Positions 54,909-63,095 of a stretch of DNA of 64,000 nucleotides are shown piece by piece; the first letter of the stretch is position 1; each line of letters opens with the position of its first letter. Position numbers and translations under genes: made by a program. The notes beneath the pieces are model-generated. The model was given only the letters and a program-made list of their open reading frames with translations. It ran no database searches and was not told the origin of the DNA. This DNA comes from Arthrobacter gandavensis (GTDB lineage Bacteria > Actinomycetota > Actinomycetes > Actinomycetales > Micrococcaceae): the NCBI RefSeq assembly GCF_009192735.1, contig NZ_VTFU01000004.1, positions 62,001-126,000 of the forward strand, written 5' to 3'.

Positions 54909-56513
54909 TCACATCCGGAACAGGCCGAAGGAGGTCTCCGGCAGCGGGGCGTTGGCGCACACGTCCAGGGCCAGGCCCAGGACGGTGCGGGTGTCCGCCG
55001 GGTCAATGACGCCGTCATCCCACAGCCGGGCCGTGGAATAGTAGGGGCTGCCCTGGGCCTCATACGTGTCGCGGATGGGAGCCTTGAACGCTTCTTCGTC
55101 CTCGGCGCTCCACTCCTCGCCGCGCGCTTCGAGCTGATCCCGCTTGACGGTGGCGAGCACCGAGGAGGCCTGCGCGCCGCCCATGACCGAGATTCTCGCC
55201 GCCGGCCACATCCAGAGGAACCTCGGGCTGTAGGCGCGGCCGCACATGGAATAGTTGCCGGCCCCAAAGGATCCGCCCACCACCACCGTCAGCTTCGGAA
55301 CCCGTGCCGTGGCGACGGCGGTGACCATTTTGGCGCCGTTCTTGGCGATCCCGCCGGCCTCATAATCCCGGCCAACCATGAAGCCGGAGATGTTCTGCAG
55401 GAAGATCAGGGGGATCCCGCGCTGGTCGCACAGCTGAATGAAATGTGCGCCCTTGAGCGCGGACTCGCTGAACAGGACGCCGTTGTTCGCCACAATCCCC
55501 ACCCGATGCCCGTGCAGTCTGGCGAAGCCGGTCACCAGGGTAGCGCCATATTCCTTCTTGAACTCGGAAAATTCGCTGCCGTCCACCAGCCGGGCGATCA
55601 GTTCCCGCACATCGTAGGGTGTCTGCAGGTCGGCGGGCACGGCGCCGTAGATTTCACCTTCGGAGTACGACGGCGGCCGGCCCGGCAGCACTTCCCAGGC
55701 CGGGTCCTGCTCGGGGAAGGTTTCCACGATGCTGCGCACGATTTCCAGGGCGTGGTCATCATTTTCGGCCAGGTGGTCGGTGACCCCGCTGACCCGCGAA
55801 TGGAGGTCTCCGCCGCCAAGCTCCTCCGCAGTCACGATTTCACCAATCGCAGCCTTCACGAGGGGCGGGCCGCCCAGGAAGATGGTTCCCTGGTTCCGCA
55901 CGATCACCGTTTCATCGCTCATTGCCGGAACATACGCGCCGCCGGCGGTGCAGGATCCGAGCACCGCGGCAATCTGCGGAATCTTCCGGGCCGACATCTG
56001 CGCCTGATTGAAGAAGATGCGTCCGAAGTGCTCCCGGTCCGGAAACACGTCATCCTGGCGGGGCAGGAACGCGCCGCCGGAATCCACCAGGTAGATGCAC
56101 GGCAGACGGTTTTCCAGGGCAATTTCCTGTGCCCGCAGATGCTTCTTGACCGTCATCGGATAGTAGGTGCCTCCCTTGACGGTGGCGTCATTGGACAGCA
56201 CCATCACCTGCCGGCCCTGGACCAGGCCAATTCCGGCGATGAGTCCGGCGCCGGGGCACTCGTCGTCGTACATGCCGTTGGCGGCAAGCGGTGATATCTC
56301 CAGGAAAGGGCTGCCCGGGTCCAGCAGGCGGTCCACGCGTTCGCGCGGCAGCAGCTTGCCGCGGGCGGTGTGCCGCTGCCTGGACCGCTCGGGTCCGCCC
56401 AGGGCAGCGTCGGACAACCGCTTGCGCAGCTCCTCTGCCAGGTCCTTCTGGGCTGCGGCGTTGCGGACGTACCCGGGGGAAGCGGGGTCCAAACGGGTTA
56501 CAAGGGTCTCCAT
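54909..56513 (-). CDS. accD1: Acyl-CoA carboxylase carboxyltransferase beta subunit (AccD1-like)
   Basis: This 534-residue carboxyltransferase transfers carboxyl from biotin to the acyl-CoA. The N-terminal half has [20 protein letters not shown], as in methylcrotonyl-CoA carboxylases, and the C-terminal half has [20 protein letters not shown] and [13 protein letters not shown]. It is the first gene of the leucine operon, divergent from tetR. The 151-base gap holds two copies of a GTTA-N8-TAAC palindrome. The start ATG is at 56513. Confidence 0.94.
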   Translation of the reverse strand: METLVTRLDPASPGYVRNAAAQKDLAEELRKRLSDAALGGPERSRQRHTARGKLLPRERVDRLLDPGSPFLEISPLAANGMYDDECPGAGLIAGIGLVQGRQVMVLSNDATVKGGTYYPMTVKKHLRAQEIALENRLPCIYLVDSGGAFLPRQDDVFPDREHFGRIFFNQAQMSARKIPQIAAVLGSCTAGGAYVPAMSDETVIVRNQGTIFLGGPPLVKAAIGEIVTAEELGGGDLHSRVSGVTDHLAENDDHALEIVRSIVETFPEQDPAWEVLPGRPPSYSEGEIYGAVPADLQTPYDVRELIARLVDGSEFSEFKKEYGATLVTGFARLHGHRVGIVANNGVLFSESALKGAHFIQLCDQRGIPLIFLQNISGFMVGRDYEAGGIAKNGAKMVTAVATARVPKLTVVVGGSFGAGNYSMCGRAYSPRFLWMWPAARISVMGGAQASSVLATVKRDQLEARGEEWSAEDEEAFKAPIRDTYEAQGSPYYSTARLWDDGVIDPADTRTVLGLALDVCANAPLPETSFGLFRM

Positions 56514-56564
56514 TGACGTCTCTCTCTCAGCGGGCTGCCGCAGGTTTCCGAAGGATCCGCTCTC

Positions 56565-56582
56565 AGTTAATATCCGCTAACT
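56565..56582. promoter_or_regulatory. Operator-like palindrome 1 (AGTTA-N8-TAACT)
   Basis: AGTTAATATCCGCTAACT has five-base inverted arms with an eight-base centre. It lies in the accD1-tetR gap, 52 bases from the accD1 start. The neighbouring TetR gene product is the likely ligand. Confidence 0.6.
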
Positions 56583-56590
56583 CAAAACAG

Positions 56591-56606
56591 GTTATTGGTT
56601 ATTAAC
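56591..56606. promoter_or_regulatory. Operator-like palindrome 2 (GTTA-N8-TAAC)
   Basis: GTTATTGGTTATTAAC has the same GTTA-N8-TAAC form as the first site. Their centres are 25 bases apart. It lies 59 bases before the tetR ATG. Confidence 0.6.
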
Positions 56607-56664
56607 TCAGCTGTCCACCACAATGGAAGCTGCTCGTGAATAAAAAACTGCCGGAAAGGTTGGC

Positions 56665-57318
56665 ATGGACGCAGCGAAAGAGGAAGCACCAGCAGCCCCG
56701 CCCAAAAGGGACCTGCCCCCGCCACCCGCCCACGCCACCGGCCGCAGCCTGGCCAAGGCATCACGCCGCGCCGCCATGCTCGACGCCGCCGCGGCCCTTT
56801 TCGCCGAACGCGGGTACAACGGCGTGTCCATCGAAGAACTTGGGGCGGCAACCGGCGTCAGCGGACCTGCCGTGTACCGGCATTTCAGCGGCAAGCCGGC
56901 CGTGCTGTCCGCCCTGCTGGTCGGGGTCAGTGAAGATCTCCTTGCCGGTGGCAGCGCCGTCGTCGCCGAGTCCGCCACTGCTGATGCCGCCCTCCGCGGA
57001 CTCGTGGAATTCCACGTGGACTTCGCGCTGCGGCAAGCCAACGTTATCCGGGTCCAGGACCGGGATTTCAGCAGCCTCCCGCCTGATGATGAACGCAGGG
57101 TCCGGTCGCTGCAGCGGCAGTACGTGGAGGTGTGGGTTGATGCCCTGTCCGCCATCCACCCGGACTGCGGCCTGCCGCTGCTGAGGCACCGGGCGCAGGC
57201 GGTCTTTGGACTGATCAACTCCACCTCGCATACGCTGCACGGAAAGATGAAGGCCCGGGAGACTGCGCGGCTGCGGTCGCTGCTGGAGACAATGGCCTGG
57301 GCCGCCCTGAATGCCTAG
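56665..57318 (+). CDS. TetR/AcrR-family transcriptional regulator
   Basis: This 217-residue regulator has a Pro/Ala-rich N-terminal 30 residues, then the TetR DNA-binding helix-turn-helix (AAALFAERGYNGVSIEELGAATGVSGPAVYRHF, given here only by position, about 38-70). A ligand-binding helical domain follows, SACE_7040-like in pattern. It is divergent from accD1, as Rv2506 is in M. tuberculosis, so it is probably the regulator of leucine catabolism and may sense an acyl-CoA. GGAAAGG stands five bases before the ATG. Confidence 0.9.
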   Translation: MDAAKEEAPAAPPKRDLPPPPAHATGRSLAKASRRAAMLDAAAALFAERGYNGVSIEELGAATGVSGPAVYRHFSGKPAVLSALLVGVSEDLLAGGSAVVAESATADAALRGLVEFHVDFALRQANVIRVQDRDFSSLPPDDERRVRSLQRQYVEVWVDALSAIHPDCGLPLLRHRAQAVFGLINSTSHTLHGKMKARETARLRSLLETMAWAALNA

Positions 57319-57355
57319 TAGTCTGATCTAAACCCCTCGAGCAGAAAGACCTGCT

Positions 57356-57823
57356 GTGATTGAGCTTCGTGCCGTAGTTCCCGCCGATTTGGATGAGTTC
57401 TTTTCCCATCAGCTGGATCCAAGCGCCAACCATATGGCTGGCTTTGCCGCCAAAAATCCCTCTGACCGCGGTGTCTTCGATCACCACTGGCAGAACATCC
57501 TGAATGACCCCACCATCACGGTGCGCACCATCGTCGCCGACGGCGACGTGGTGGGCAGCATCATGGCGTACCGCGAAGGCGGCGTCCCGGAGATCAGCTA
57601 CTGGGTGGACACTGCCCGCTGGGGCCAGGGCATCACCACGGCCGCCGTGGGACAGTTCCTGGAGGAGTTCTCCGAACGCCCCATCCGGGCACGTGCCGTG
57701 GCGGACAACGCCAGCTCCATTGCCATCTTGGAGAAATACGGTTTCACCGTTGTCGGCGAGACGCAGGGCTTCGCAAACGCCCGCGGCGCCGTTGTGCGTG
57801 AGCTCGAGCTCGAGCTGGCCTAG
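57356..57823 (+). CDS. GNAT-family N-acetyltransferase
   Basis: This 155-residue acetyltransferase of the RimJ/RimL type has EISYWVDTARWGQGITTAAV with the acetyl-CoA loop, and RAVADNASSIAILEKYGFTV. The substrate is unknown. It starts at GTG 57356, 37 bases after the tetR stop, and is convergent with the bkdC gene. A long hairpin follows. The ribosome binding site is weak. Confidence 0.85.
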   Translation: MIELRAVVPADLDEFFSHQLDPSANHMAGFAAKNPSDRGVFDHHWQNILNDPTITVRTIVADGDVVGSIMAYREGGVPEISYWVDTARWGQGITTAAVGQFLEEFSERPIRARAVADNASSIAILEKYGFTVVGETQGFANARGAVVRELELELA

Positions 57824-57853
57824 CAAGCACCAATTCGGCCAGCCAGAGCCGAT

Positions 57854-57905
57854 ACATGGCGGAAGGTGCGCCTCCCAGACCTGGGAGGCGCACCTTCTGC
57901 CATGT
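57854..57905. terminator. 25-bp palindromic terminator between GNAT and bkdC (repeat family copy 2)
   Basis: Positions 57854-57878 pair with 57881-57905 over 25 bases with one mismatch and a two-base centre. The inner arm, GAAGGTGCGCCTCCCAG, is nearly identical to the hairpin at 17684-17723. The two genes on either side converge on it. Confidence 0.85.
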
Positions 57906-57934
57906 GGTGACGGGGTTGCAGCCGTTGGCAGACG

Positions 57935-59404
57935 CTACATCAGGGTCAGTGCCATCGCCGGCTCCGCAAGGACGGCCCCGACATCGCTGAGGAACCGCGC
58001 GCCCTGCTCGCCGTCCACCAGCCGGTGGTCGAAGGACAGGCTCAGGGTCATGACCTTCCGCAGCGCAACAGTTCCCTCATGGGCCCAGGGCTGCTCCCGG
58101 ACGGCCCCCAGCGCGAGGATTGCCGCTTCGCCGGGATTCAAGATGGGAGTACCGGCGTCCACGCCGAAAACGCCAACGTTGGAAATCGAAAAGGTTCCGC
58201 CGGCCAGGTCCGCCGGCGTGGTTTTGCCGGCCCTCGCGGTCTGCGTCAGGGTTCCCAGTGCTGCCGCCAGATCCCGAAGCCCCAGTGTGTTGGCATCCTT
58301 GATATTGGGGACCATCAGCCCCCGCGGAGTGGCTGCGGCGATGCCAAGGTTCACGTAGCGGTACTGGATGATCTCCCGGGCAGCCTCGTCCCAGCGGGAG
58401 TTCAGCGTCGGGTGCTTCCCCAGCGCCAGGCAGGCTGCCTTGGCGGCGAGCGTCAGCGGCGTGAGCTTAACGCCGTCGAACTCCGGCTTCCGGCGCAGGC
58501 GCAGCATCAACTCAGTGGAGGCGGTGACGTCCACGGTGAGGAACACCGTCACATGGGGCGCGGTAAACGCACTGGAAACCATGGCTGCGGCCGTGTGCTT
58601 GCGCATCCCGGCAATCGGAATCCGCTCCTCGCGGACGTTTTGCCCGTCCTCAGCAGGCGAAGGCCCGGCCGGCGAAGAAACCGAGGGTGGGCCCGACGGC
58701 GGCAGCCCGTGGTCTGGGGCCGCTGACTGTCCATGGACTTCCGCCGCCGCGGTGACATCGGAGCGGACGATGAGGCCGTCGGGACCGGTTCCCTCAACAG
58801 ACTCCAGGTCGATGCCCAAGTCTCTGGCCAGTTTCCGGACCGGAGGGGTGGACCGGGGGCGTTCCGGCGGAGCGGCGGCGGCCGTGGGGGCAGCCGGCGG
58901 AGCGGCGGGGGCCTTGGGAGCGGGCGCAGCCGTGGCAGCGGGCGCAGCCGGCTGGTCCCCGGTGATCCAGCGCCGCCGGGCCGGGCGTCCGGTCTTTTCC
59001 GGAACCGCTCCATAGCCCACCAGATTCGGTGTCCGTTTGAGGGGTTCGCCGTTGGCGGGTGCGGCGGGCGCGATGCCAGCTGCGGTTCCACCTGCTGCGT
59101 TTCCGCCTGCTGCCGAGCCACCCGTTGCCGATCCACTCGGTGCGGGCGCAGCCGGGCCGGGGGCCCCACCCACGTCAAAGGACACGATGGGCGAGCCGAC
59201 TTCCACCACGGTGCCGGCCGCTTCATGGAGCACGGACACGATGCCTTCATACGGCGACGGCAGTTCCACCACGGCTTTCGCGGTTTCCACCTCGGCGATG
59301 ACCTGGTTCAGGGTGACCTTGTCCCCCACCGTCACATGCCAGCTGACAATCTCGGACTCGGTCAGGCCCTCGCCCAGGTCCGGAAGCCGGAATTCGCGGA
59401 TCAT
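57935..59404 (-). CDS. bkdC: Branched-chain alpha-keto acid dehydrogenase E2 (dihydrolipoamide acyltransferase)
   Basis: This 489-residue E2 has one lipoyl domain with K43 in VETAKAVVEL, a Gly/Ala/Pro linker, and a peripheral-subunit-binding domain around residue 195-225 (PPVRKLARDLGIDLESVEG). A catalytic acyltransferase domain follows, with H460 in FDHRLVDG. It is the core of the branched-chain keto acid dehydrogenase complex; a pyruvate-type complex cannot be excluded by sequence alone. Its ATG overlaps the E1beta stop (ATGA). Confidence 0.92.
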   Translation of the reverse strand: MIREFRLPDLGEGLTESEIVSWHVTVGDKVTLNQVIAEVETAKAVVELPSPYEGIVSVLHEAAGTVVEVGSPIVSFDVGGAPGPAAPAPSGSATGGSAAGGNAAGGTAAGIAPAAPANGEPLKRTPNLVGYGAVPEKTGRPARRRWITGDQPAAPAATAAPAPKAPAAPPAAPTAAAAPPERPRSTPPVRKLARDLGIDLESVEGTGPDGLIVRSDVTAAAEVHGQSAAPDHGLPPSGPPSVSSPAGPSPAEDGQNVREERIPIAGMRKHTAAAMVSSAFTAPHVTVFLTVDVTASTELMLRLRRKPEFDGVKLTPLTLAAKAACLALGKHPTLNSRWDEAAREIIQYRYVNLGIAAATPRGLMVPNIKDANTLGLRDLAAALGTLTQTARAGKTTPADLAGGTFSISNVGVFGVDAGTPILNPGEAAILALGAVREQPWAHEGTVALRKVMTLSLSFDHRLVDGEQGARFLSDVGAVLAEPAMALTLM

Positions 59405-60447
59405 CTGCCCGCTCCTTCCAGCGCGCCGACCGTGGTGCCCCGCGCAGCCTCGGCGCCGCTGAGGGAGTTGGGACGCCGCAGCGCCCGGTCCACGCCGTCG
59501 AGCATCCGGTCCAAGTCGGGAAGGTGGTGATGTTCGAGCTTGGAGGACGGGTACGGAACGTCAAAGCCGGTAACCCGCACCGGCGCGTGCTCGAGGTAGT
59601 CAAAGCAGCGCTCGGTGATGGACGCCGAGATTTCAGCACCCACACCGCCGGACTTGCCGGCTTCGTGGGTGATGACCAGCCGTCCGGTCTTCCGCACCGA
59701 TACTTCCACGGTGGCAAAGTCCACCGGCGACAGCGAGCGCAGGTCGATCACTTCAACGGACACGCCCTCATCCGACGCTGCAACTGCGGCGTCGACGGCG
59801 GTCATCACCAGCGGCCCGTACGTCACGAGGGTGACGTCGCTCCCCTCCGTGACCACGCGGGCCTGTCCCAGCGGCAGGGCACCGTCGAGGGTTTCCTGCA
59901 CCTCGCCCTTGACGTGGTAGCGCCGCTTGGGTTCGAAGTACAGGACTGGGTCGTTGCTGGCGATGGCCTGCTGAATCATCGTGTACGCGTCCTGGGGATT
60001 GGACACGCTCACCACGCGCAGCCCCGAGGTGTGGGTGAAGTACGCCTCCGGGGACTCCGAGTGGTGTTCGGGGGATCCGATGCCGCCGCCGAAGGGCACC
60101 CGGATGGTCAGCGGCATGTTGACCGCGCCCTGGGTGCGGTAGTGCATCTTGGCAACCTGGCACACGATCTGGTCAAACGCGGGATAGATGAACCCGTCAA
60201 ACTGGATCTCCACCACCGGCCGGTAGCCGCGGAAGGCCAGCCCGACGGCGGTGCCCAAGATTCCCGATTCGGCCAGCGGGGTGTCAATCACGCGCGATGC
60301 GCCGAAATCCTTCTTCAGCCCGTCGGTGATGCGGAAGACCCCGCCGAGAGTGCCGATGTCCTCGCCCATCAGGACAACCTTGGGGTCGGCGTCCATGGCG
60401 GCGCGCAGTCCGGCGTTGATGGCGCGGCCAAACGTCATGGTGCTCAT
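59401..60447 (-). CDS. bkdB: Branched-chain alpha-keto acid dehydrogenase E1 beta
   Basis: This 348-residue E1beta carries the transketolase pyrimidine and C-terminal domains, with GEDIGTLGGVFRITDGL, PLAESGILGTAVGLAFRG and IRVPFGGGIGSPEHHSES. It forms the heterotetrameric thiamine-diphosphate enzyme with the alpha subunit. Its ATG overlaps the E1alpha stop as ATGA, and it overlaps bkdC in the same way, so the three genes are translated in series. Confidence 0.93.
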   Translation of the reverse strand: MSTMTFGRAINAGLRAAMDADPKVVLMGEDIGTLGGVFRITDGLKKDFGASRVIDTPLAESGILGTAVGLAFRGYRPVVEIQFDGFIYPAFDQIVCQVAKMHYRTQGAVNMPLTIRVPFGGGIGSPEHHSESPEAYFTHTSGLRVVSVSNPQDAYTMIQQAIASNDPVLYFEPKRRYHVKGEVQETLDGALPLGQARVVTEGSDVTLVTYGPLVMTAVDAAVAASDEGVSVEVIDLRSLSPVDFATVEVSVRKTGRLVITHEAGKSGGVGAEISASITERCFDYLEHAPVRVTGFDVPYPSSKLEHHHLPDLDRMLDGVDRALRRPNSLSGAEAARGTTVGALEGAGR

Positions 60448-61646
60448 GGGGTGTTTCCCTCTTCTTCGGTGCCCACCGGATCGGTTCCGTGCACGTGGAC
60501 CGGGTGCGGTTCGTCCTCTTCAGTGCCGTACACGGCCAGGTAACGGGAGTATTCGTCGCGCTGGTTGTCCAGCCAGGAGTTCGGTTCGGCATAGACGTGG
60601 GCAAAAATGTCCAGCGCGGCCGGCGGTTCCATTCCAATGCAGGCGGCGCGCAGTTCCGCGGCAATGGTGTCGGCGCGGGCAGCAACAGCGGCGGCAAACT
60701 CGTCGGTGAACAGGCCCTCGGCGCGCAGCAGGGCTTCCACCCGGCTGATCGGGTCCTTGGCGCGCCACTCCTCGAGTTCTGCTGCGTCGCGGTACCGGGT
60801 GGGATCATCCGCGGTGGTGTGCGGTCCCATGCGGTAGGTCACCGCTTCGATGAAGCTCGGGCCTCCCCCGCTGCGGGCACGGTCCAGGGCTTCACGGGTT
60901 ACCGCCATGACGGCGAGGACGTCGTTGCCGTCCACCCGCACGGAAGGAATGCCGAAGCCGGGTGCCCGATTGGCGATGGGCACCTGCGCCTGCAGGCCCA
61001 CGGGCTCGGAAATGGCCCAGTGGTTGTTGGTGCAGAAGAAAACGACGGGCGTGTGGAAGCTGGCGGCGAAGACCATGGCCTCGTTCACGTCGCCCTGGCT
61101 GGTCGCGCCGTCGCCAAAATAGGTGATGACGGCGTCGTCGGTTCCATCAGCCACCACGCCCATGCCGTAACCGGCGGCGTGCAGTGCCTGGGCACCGATG
61201 ATGACCTGGGTGGGAGCCATGTTGACGCTGAAGGGATCCCAGCCGGCTGCCGCGTTGCCGCGCCAGACCCGCATCAGGGACTCGGGATCGACACCGCGGC
61301 ACCAGGCCACGCCGTTCTCCCGGTAGCTGCCGAAGACGAAGTCACTGGGCCGCAGGGTGCGGGCGGAGCCAATCTGTGCAGCTTCCTGGCCAAGCAGCGG
61401 CGGCCACAGGCCGAGCTGGCCCTGGCGCTGCAGCGCTGTGGCCTCGGTGTCGATCCGGCGGATCACCACCATGTCTTGGTAGAGGCTGCGCAGCTGGTCC
61501 GGGTCGACGTCGTCCACCCAGTGGTCGTAGGAGGATGCCACTCGGGAACCGTCGGGACGGACCAGTTGGACGTAGGGACCGGCAGCGGTGGCGCCGGCGT
61601 CGTGCGGGGGTCGAACAGGAGTATGCAGAGACACGTCGGTACGCAT
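60444..61646 (-). CDS. bkdA: Branched-chain alpha-keto acid dehydrogenase E1 alpha
   Basis: This E1alpha contains the thiamine diphosphate motif GDGATSQGDVNEA...NN around residue 195-225, and YRMGPHTTADDPTRYR near the regulatory loop region. I use ATG 61646 (MRTDVSLHTPV), giving 400 residues, although GGAAGG directly abuts that ATG. GTG 61637 is another possibility, and the frame continues open to 61745. The gene is divergent from an Lrp-type gene. No E3 gene is present in the window. Confidence 0.91.
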   Translation of the reverse strand: MRTDVSLHTPVRPPHDAGATAAGPYVQLVRPDGSRVASSYDHWVDDVDPDQLRSLYQDMVVIRRIDTEATALQRQGQLGLWPPLLGQEAAQIGSARTLRPSDFVFGSYRENGVAWCRGVDPESLMRVWRGNAAAGWDPFSVNMAPTQVIIGAQALHAAGYGMGVVADGTDDAVITYFGDGATSQGDVNEAMVFAASFHTPVVFFCTNNHWAISEPVGLQAQVPIANRAPGFGIPSVRVDGNDVLAVMAVTREALDRARSGGGPSFIEAVTYRMGPHTTADDPTRYRDAAELEEWRAKDPISRVEALLRAEGLFTDEFAAAVAARADTIAAELRAACIGMEPPAALDIFAHVYAEPNSWLDNQRDEYSRYLAVYGTEEDEPHPVHVHGTDPVGTEEEGNTP

Positions 61647-61798
61647 CCTTCCGTGTTGGGCCCCAGGGATGGCGGGACCGAACCGATGCCCGAGCGCCGT
61701 TGCCCGGATACCTGTGACCCTACTCACACTCAGCAGGCGGCACAACCACAGCGGGAATCATTGAGCATTGTGCCCTGCTATTGGAGATGCGGCCGTGC

Positions 61799-61804
61799 TA
61801 ATCT
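61799..61804 (+). promoter_or_regulatory. Candidate -10 box for the Lrp-family gene
   Basis: TAATCT ends eight bases before ATG 61813, with no ribosome binding site. A small GCATTGTGC palindrome at 61765-61773 lies in the bkdA-lrp gap and could bind the regulator, though this is speculative. Confidence 0.4.
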
Positions 61805-61812
61805 TTCGCACT

Positions 61813-62292
61813 ATGCCTCTCCTGGACAGCACCGACACCCGACTTTTGCTTGCCCTCGCGAAGGATCCGCGGCGCACCGTGGTGGCGCTGGCCGCCGTAC
61901 TGGGCCTGTCGCGCAACACAGTGCAGGCCCGCATGGCGCAGCTGGAGAAAAAGTCGGTGTTCCTGTCCTTTGAACGCAGGATCAGCCCCGCGGCACTGGG
62001 CTATCCCCTGATGGCTTTTGTGCACGTCCACGTCCAGCAGCAGCAGCTGGCCGAGATCACCGCACAGCTGGCGCTGGTCCCCGAGGTGGTGGAGGCCCAC
62101 GGCCTGACCGGCACCGCGGATATCCTGCTGCGCGTGGTCGCCGCCGACGCCGAGGATCTGTTCCGGGTCAACAAGACCATCCTGGCGGTCCCCGGCGTCG
62201 AGCGCTGTGACACCAACCTGGCCATGGGTGAACTCATTCCCTTCCGCGTGTCGCCGCTGCTCGAGCGGGCGGCTCCGGGCGCCGGCTCCTGA
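61813..62292 (+). CDS. Lrp/AsnC-family regulator (BkdR-like)
   Basis: This 159-residue regulator has an N-terminal HTH (LLALAKDPRRTVVALAAVLG followed by LSRNTVQARM) and a C-terminal RAM effector domain (ILLRVVAADAEDLFRVNKTI). It is divergent from bkdA, as BkdR-type regulators are in other actinobacteria, so it probably controls the bkd operon in response to branched-chain amino or keto acids. I use ATG 61813; an earlier in-frame start at 61768 is less likely. Confidence 0.88.
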   Translation: MPLLDSTDTRLLLALAKDPRRTVVALAAVLGLSRNTVQARMAQLEKKSVFLSFERRISPAALGYPLMAFVHVHVQQQQLAEITAQLALVPEVVEAHGLTGTADILLRVVAADAEDLFRVNKTILAVPGVERCDTNLAMGELIPFRVSPLLERAAPGAGS

Positions 62293-62336
62293 CTCCATCT
62301 GCCTCCAGCTCCGGCCATCGCCTCGGAGCGGGCCCG

Positions 62337-63095
62337 CTATCTGGCCAGCCAGCCGCCGTCGACGGGCAGCACCGCCCCGTGGATGTAGTCGGACGCCGCT
62401 GATGCGAGGAAAACCACGGCGCCGGCGATGTCCGCGGCGTTCCCCCAACGTCCAGCGGGAATCCGGTCGGAGATTTGCCGGTGCCGGACCGGATCCGCGA
62501 GCAGGGCTTCGTTCATCTCCGTTGCAAAGTACCCGGGAGCAACGGCGTTCACGTTGATGCCCCGGGGAGCCCATTCATTGCACAGGGCTTTGGTGAGCTG
62601 GACCAGTGCCCCCTTTGACGCGGCATAGGCCGGTACCCGGAGCCCGCCCTGGAAGCTGAGCAGTGATGCCAGGTTGATGATCTTGCCGGAGCCGCGCTCA
62701 AGCATCCCGGGGGCAAAACCCTGGCACAGCTGGAAGACCGCCCGGGTATTGACCTCCATCACCCGGTCAAAGTCCGACAGCGGGAAATCCGTGGCATCGT
62801 GGCGGATTTGGGTGCCGGCGTTGTTCACCAGGATGTCCACCGGGGTCTTGGCAACGGTGGCGGCTATGGCGTCAGCGACAGATTCTTCGCTGGACAGGTC
62901 CACGCTCTGTCCGCGCACCATGGTTCCGGTTTTGTCGGCCAGCTGTTTCAGCGATTCCGGCACGTCTCCGCGCTGGAAGGCGGTGACGCTGGCTCCGGCC
63001 CGCAGCAGCCCTTCGGCGATGCCCAGTCCGATGCCCCGCGATGCTCCGGTCACCACCGCGCTGCGTCCGGTGAGATCGAACGGTCCGGCCGTCAT
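62337..63095 (-). CDS. SDR oxidoreductase, gluconate/2-keto-3-deoxygluconate dehydrogenase-like
   Basis: This 252-residue classical SDR has VVTGASRGIGLGIAEGLLRA, NNAGTQIRHDATDFP, a catalytic Tyr-Lys motif in YAASKGALVQL and the tail VDGGWLAR. It is closest in character to KduD / gluconate 5-dehydrogenase proteins. The ATG overlaps the alcohol dehydrogenase stop (ATGA), so they act together, probably on a sugar acid or polyol. The substrate is not set by sequence. Confidence 0.87.
   Translation of the reverse strand: MTAGPFDLTGRSAVVTGASRGIGLGIAEGLLRAGASVTAFQRGDVPESLKQLADKTGTMVRGQSVDLSSEESVADAIAATVAKTPVDILVNNAGTQIRHDATDFPLSDFDRVMEVNTRAVFQLCQGFAPGMLERGSGKIINLASLLSFQGGLRVPAYAASKGALVQLTKALCNEWAPRGINVNAVAPGYFATEMNEALLADPVRHRQISDRIPAGRWGNAADIAGAVVFLASAASDYIHGAVLPVDGGWLAR

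Noticed and set aside
61760-61790. Lrp operator upstream of bkdA
   Set aside because: Only a short GCATTGTGC symmetry is visible, too weak to list as a site by itself.
62293-62336. Terminator between the Lrp-type gene and the SDR gene
   Set aside because: GCTCCG/CGGAGC gives only a six-base stem with a long loop; not enough to call.
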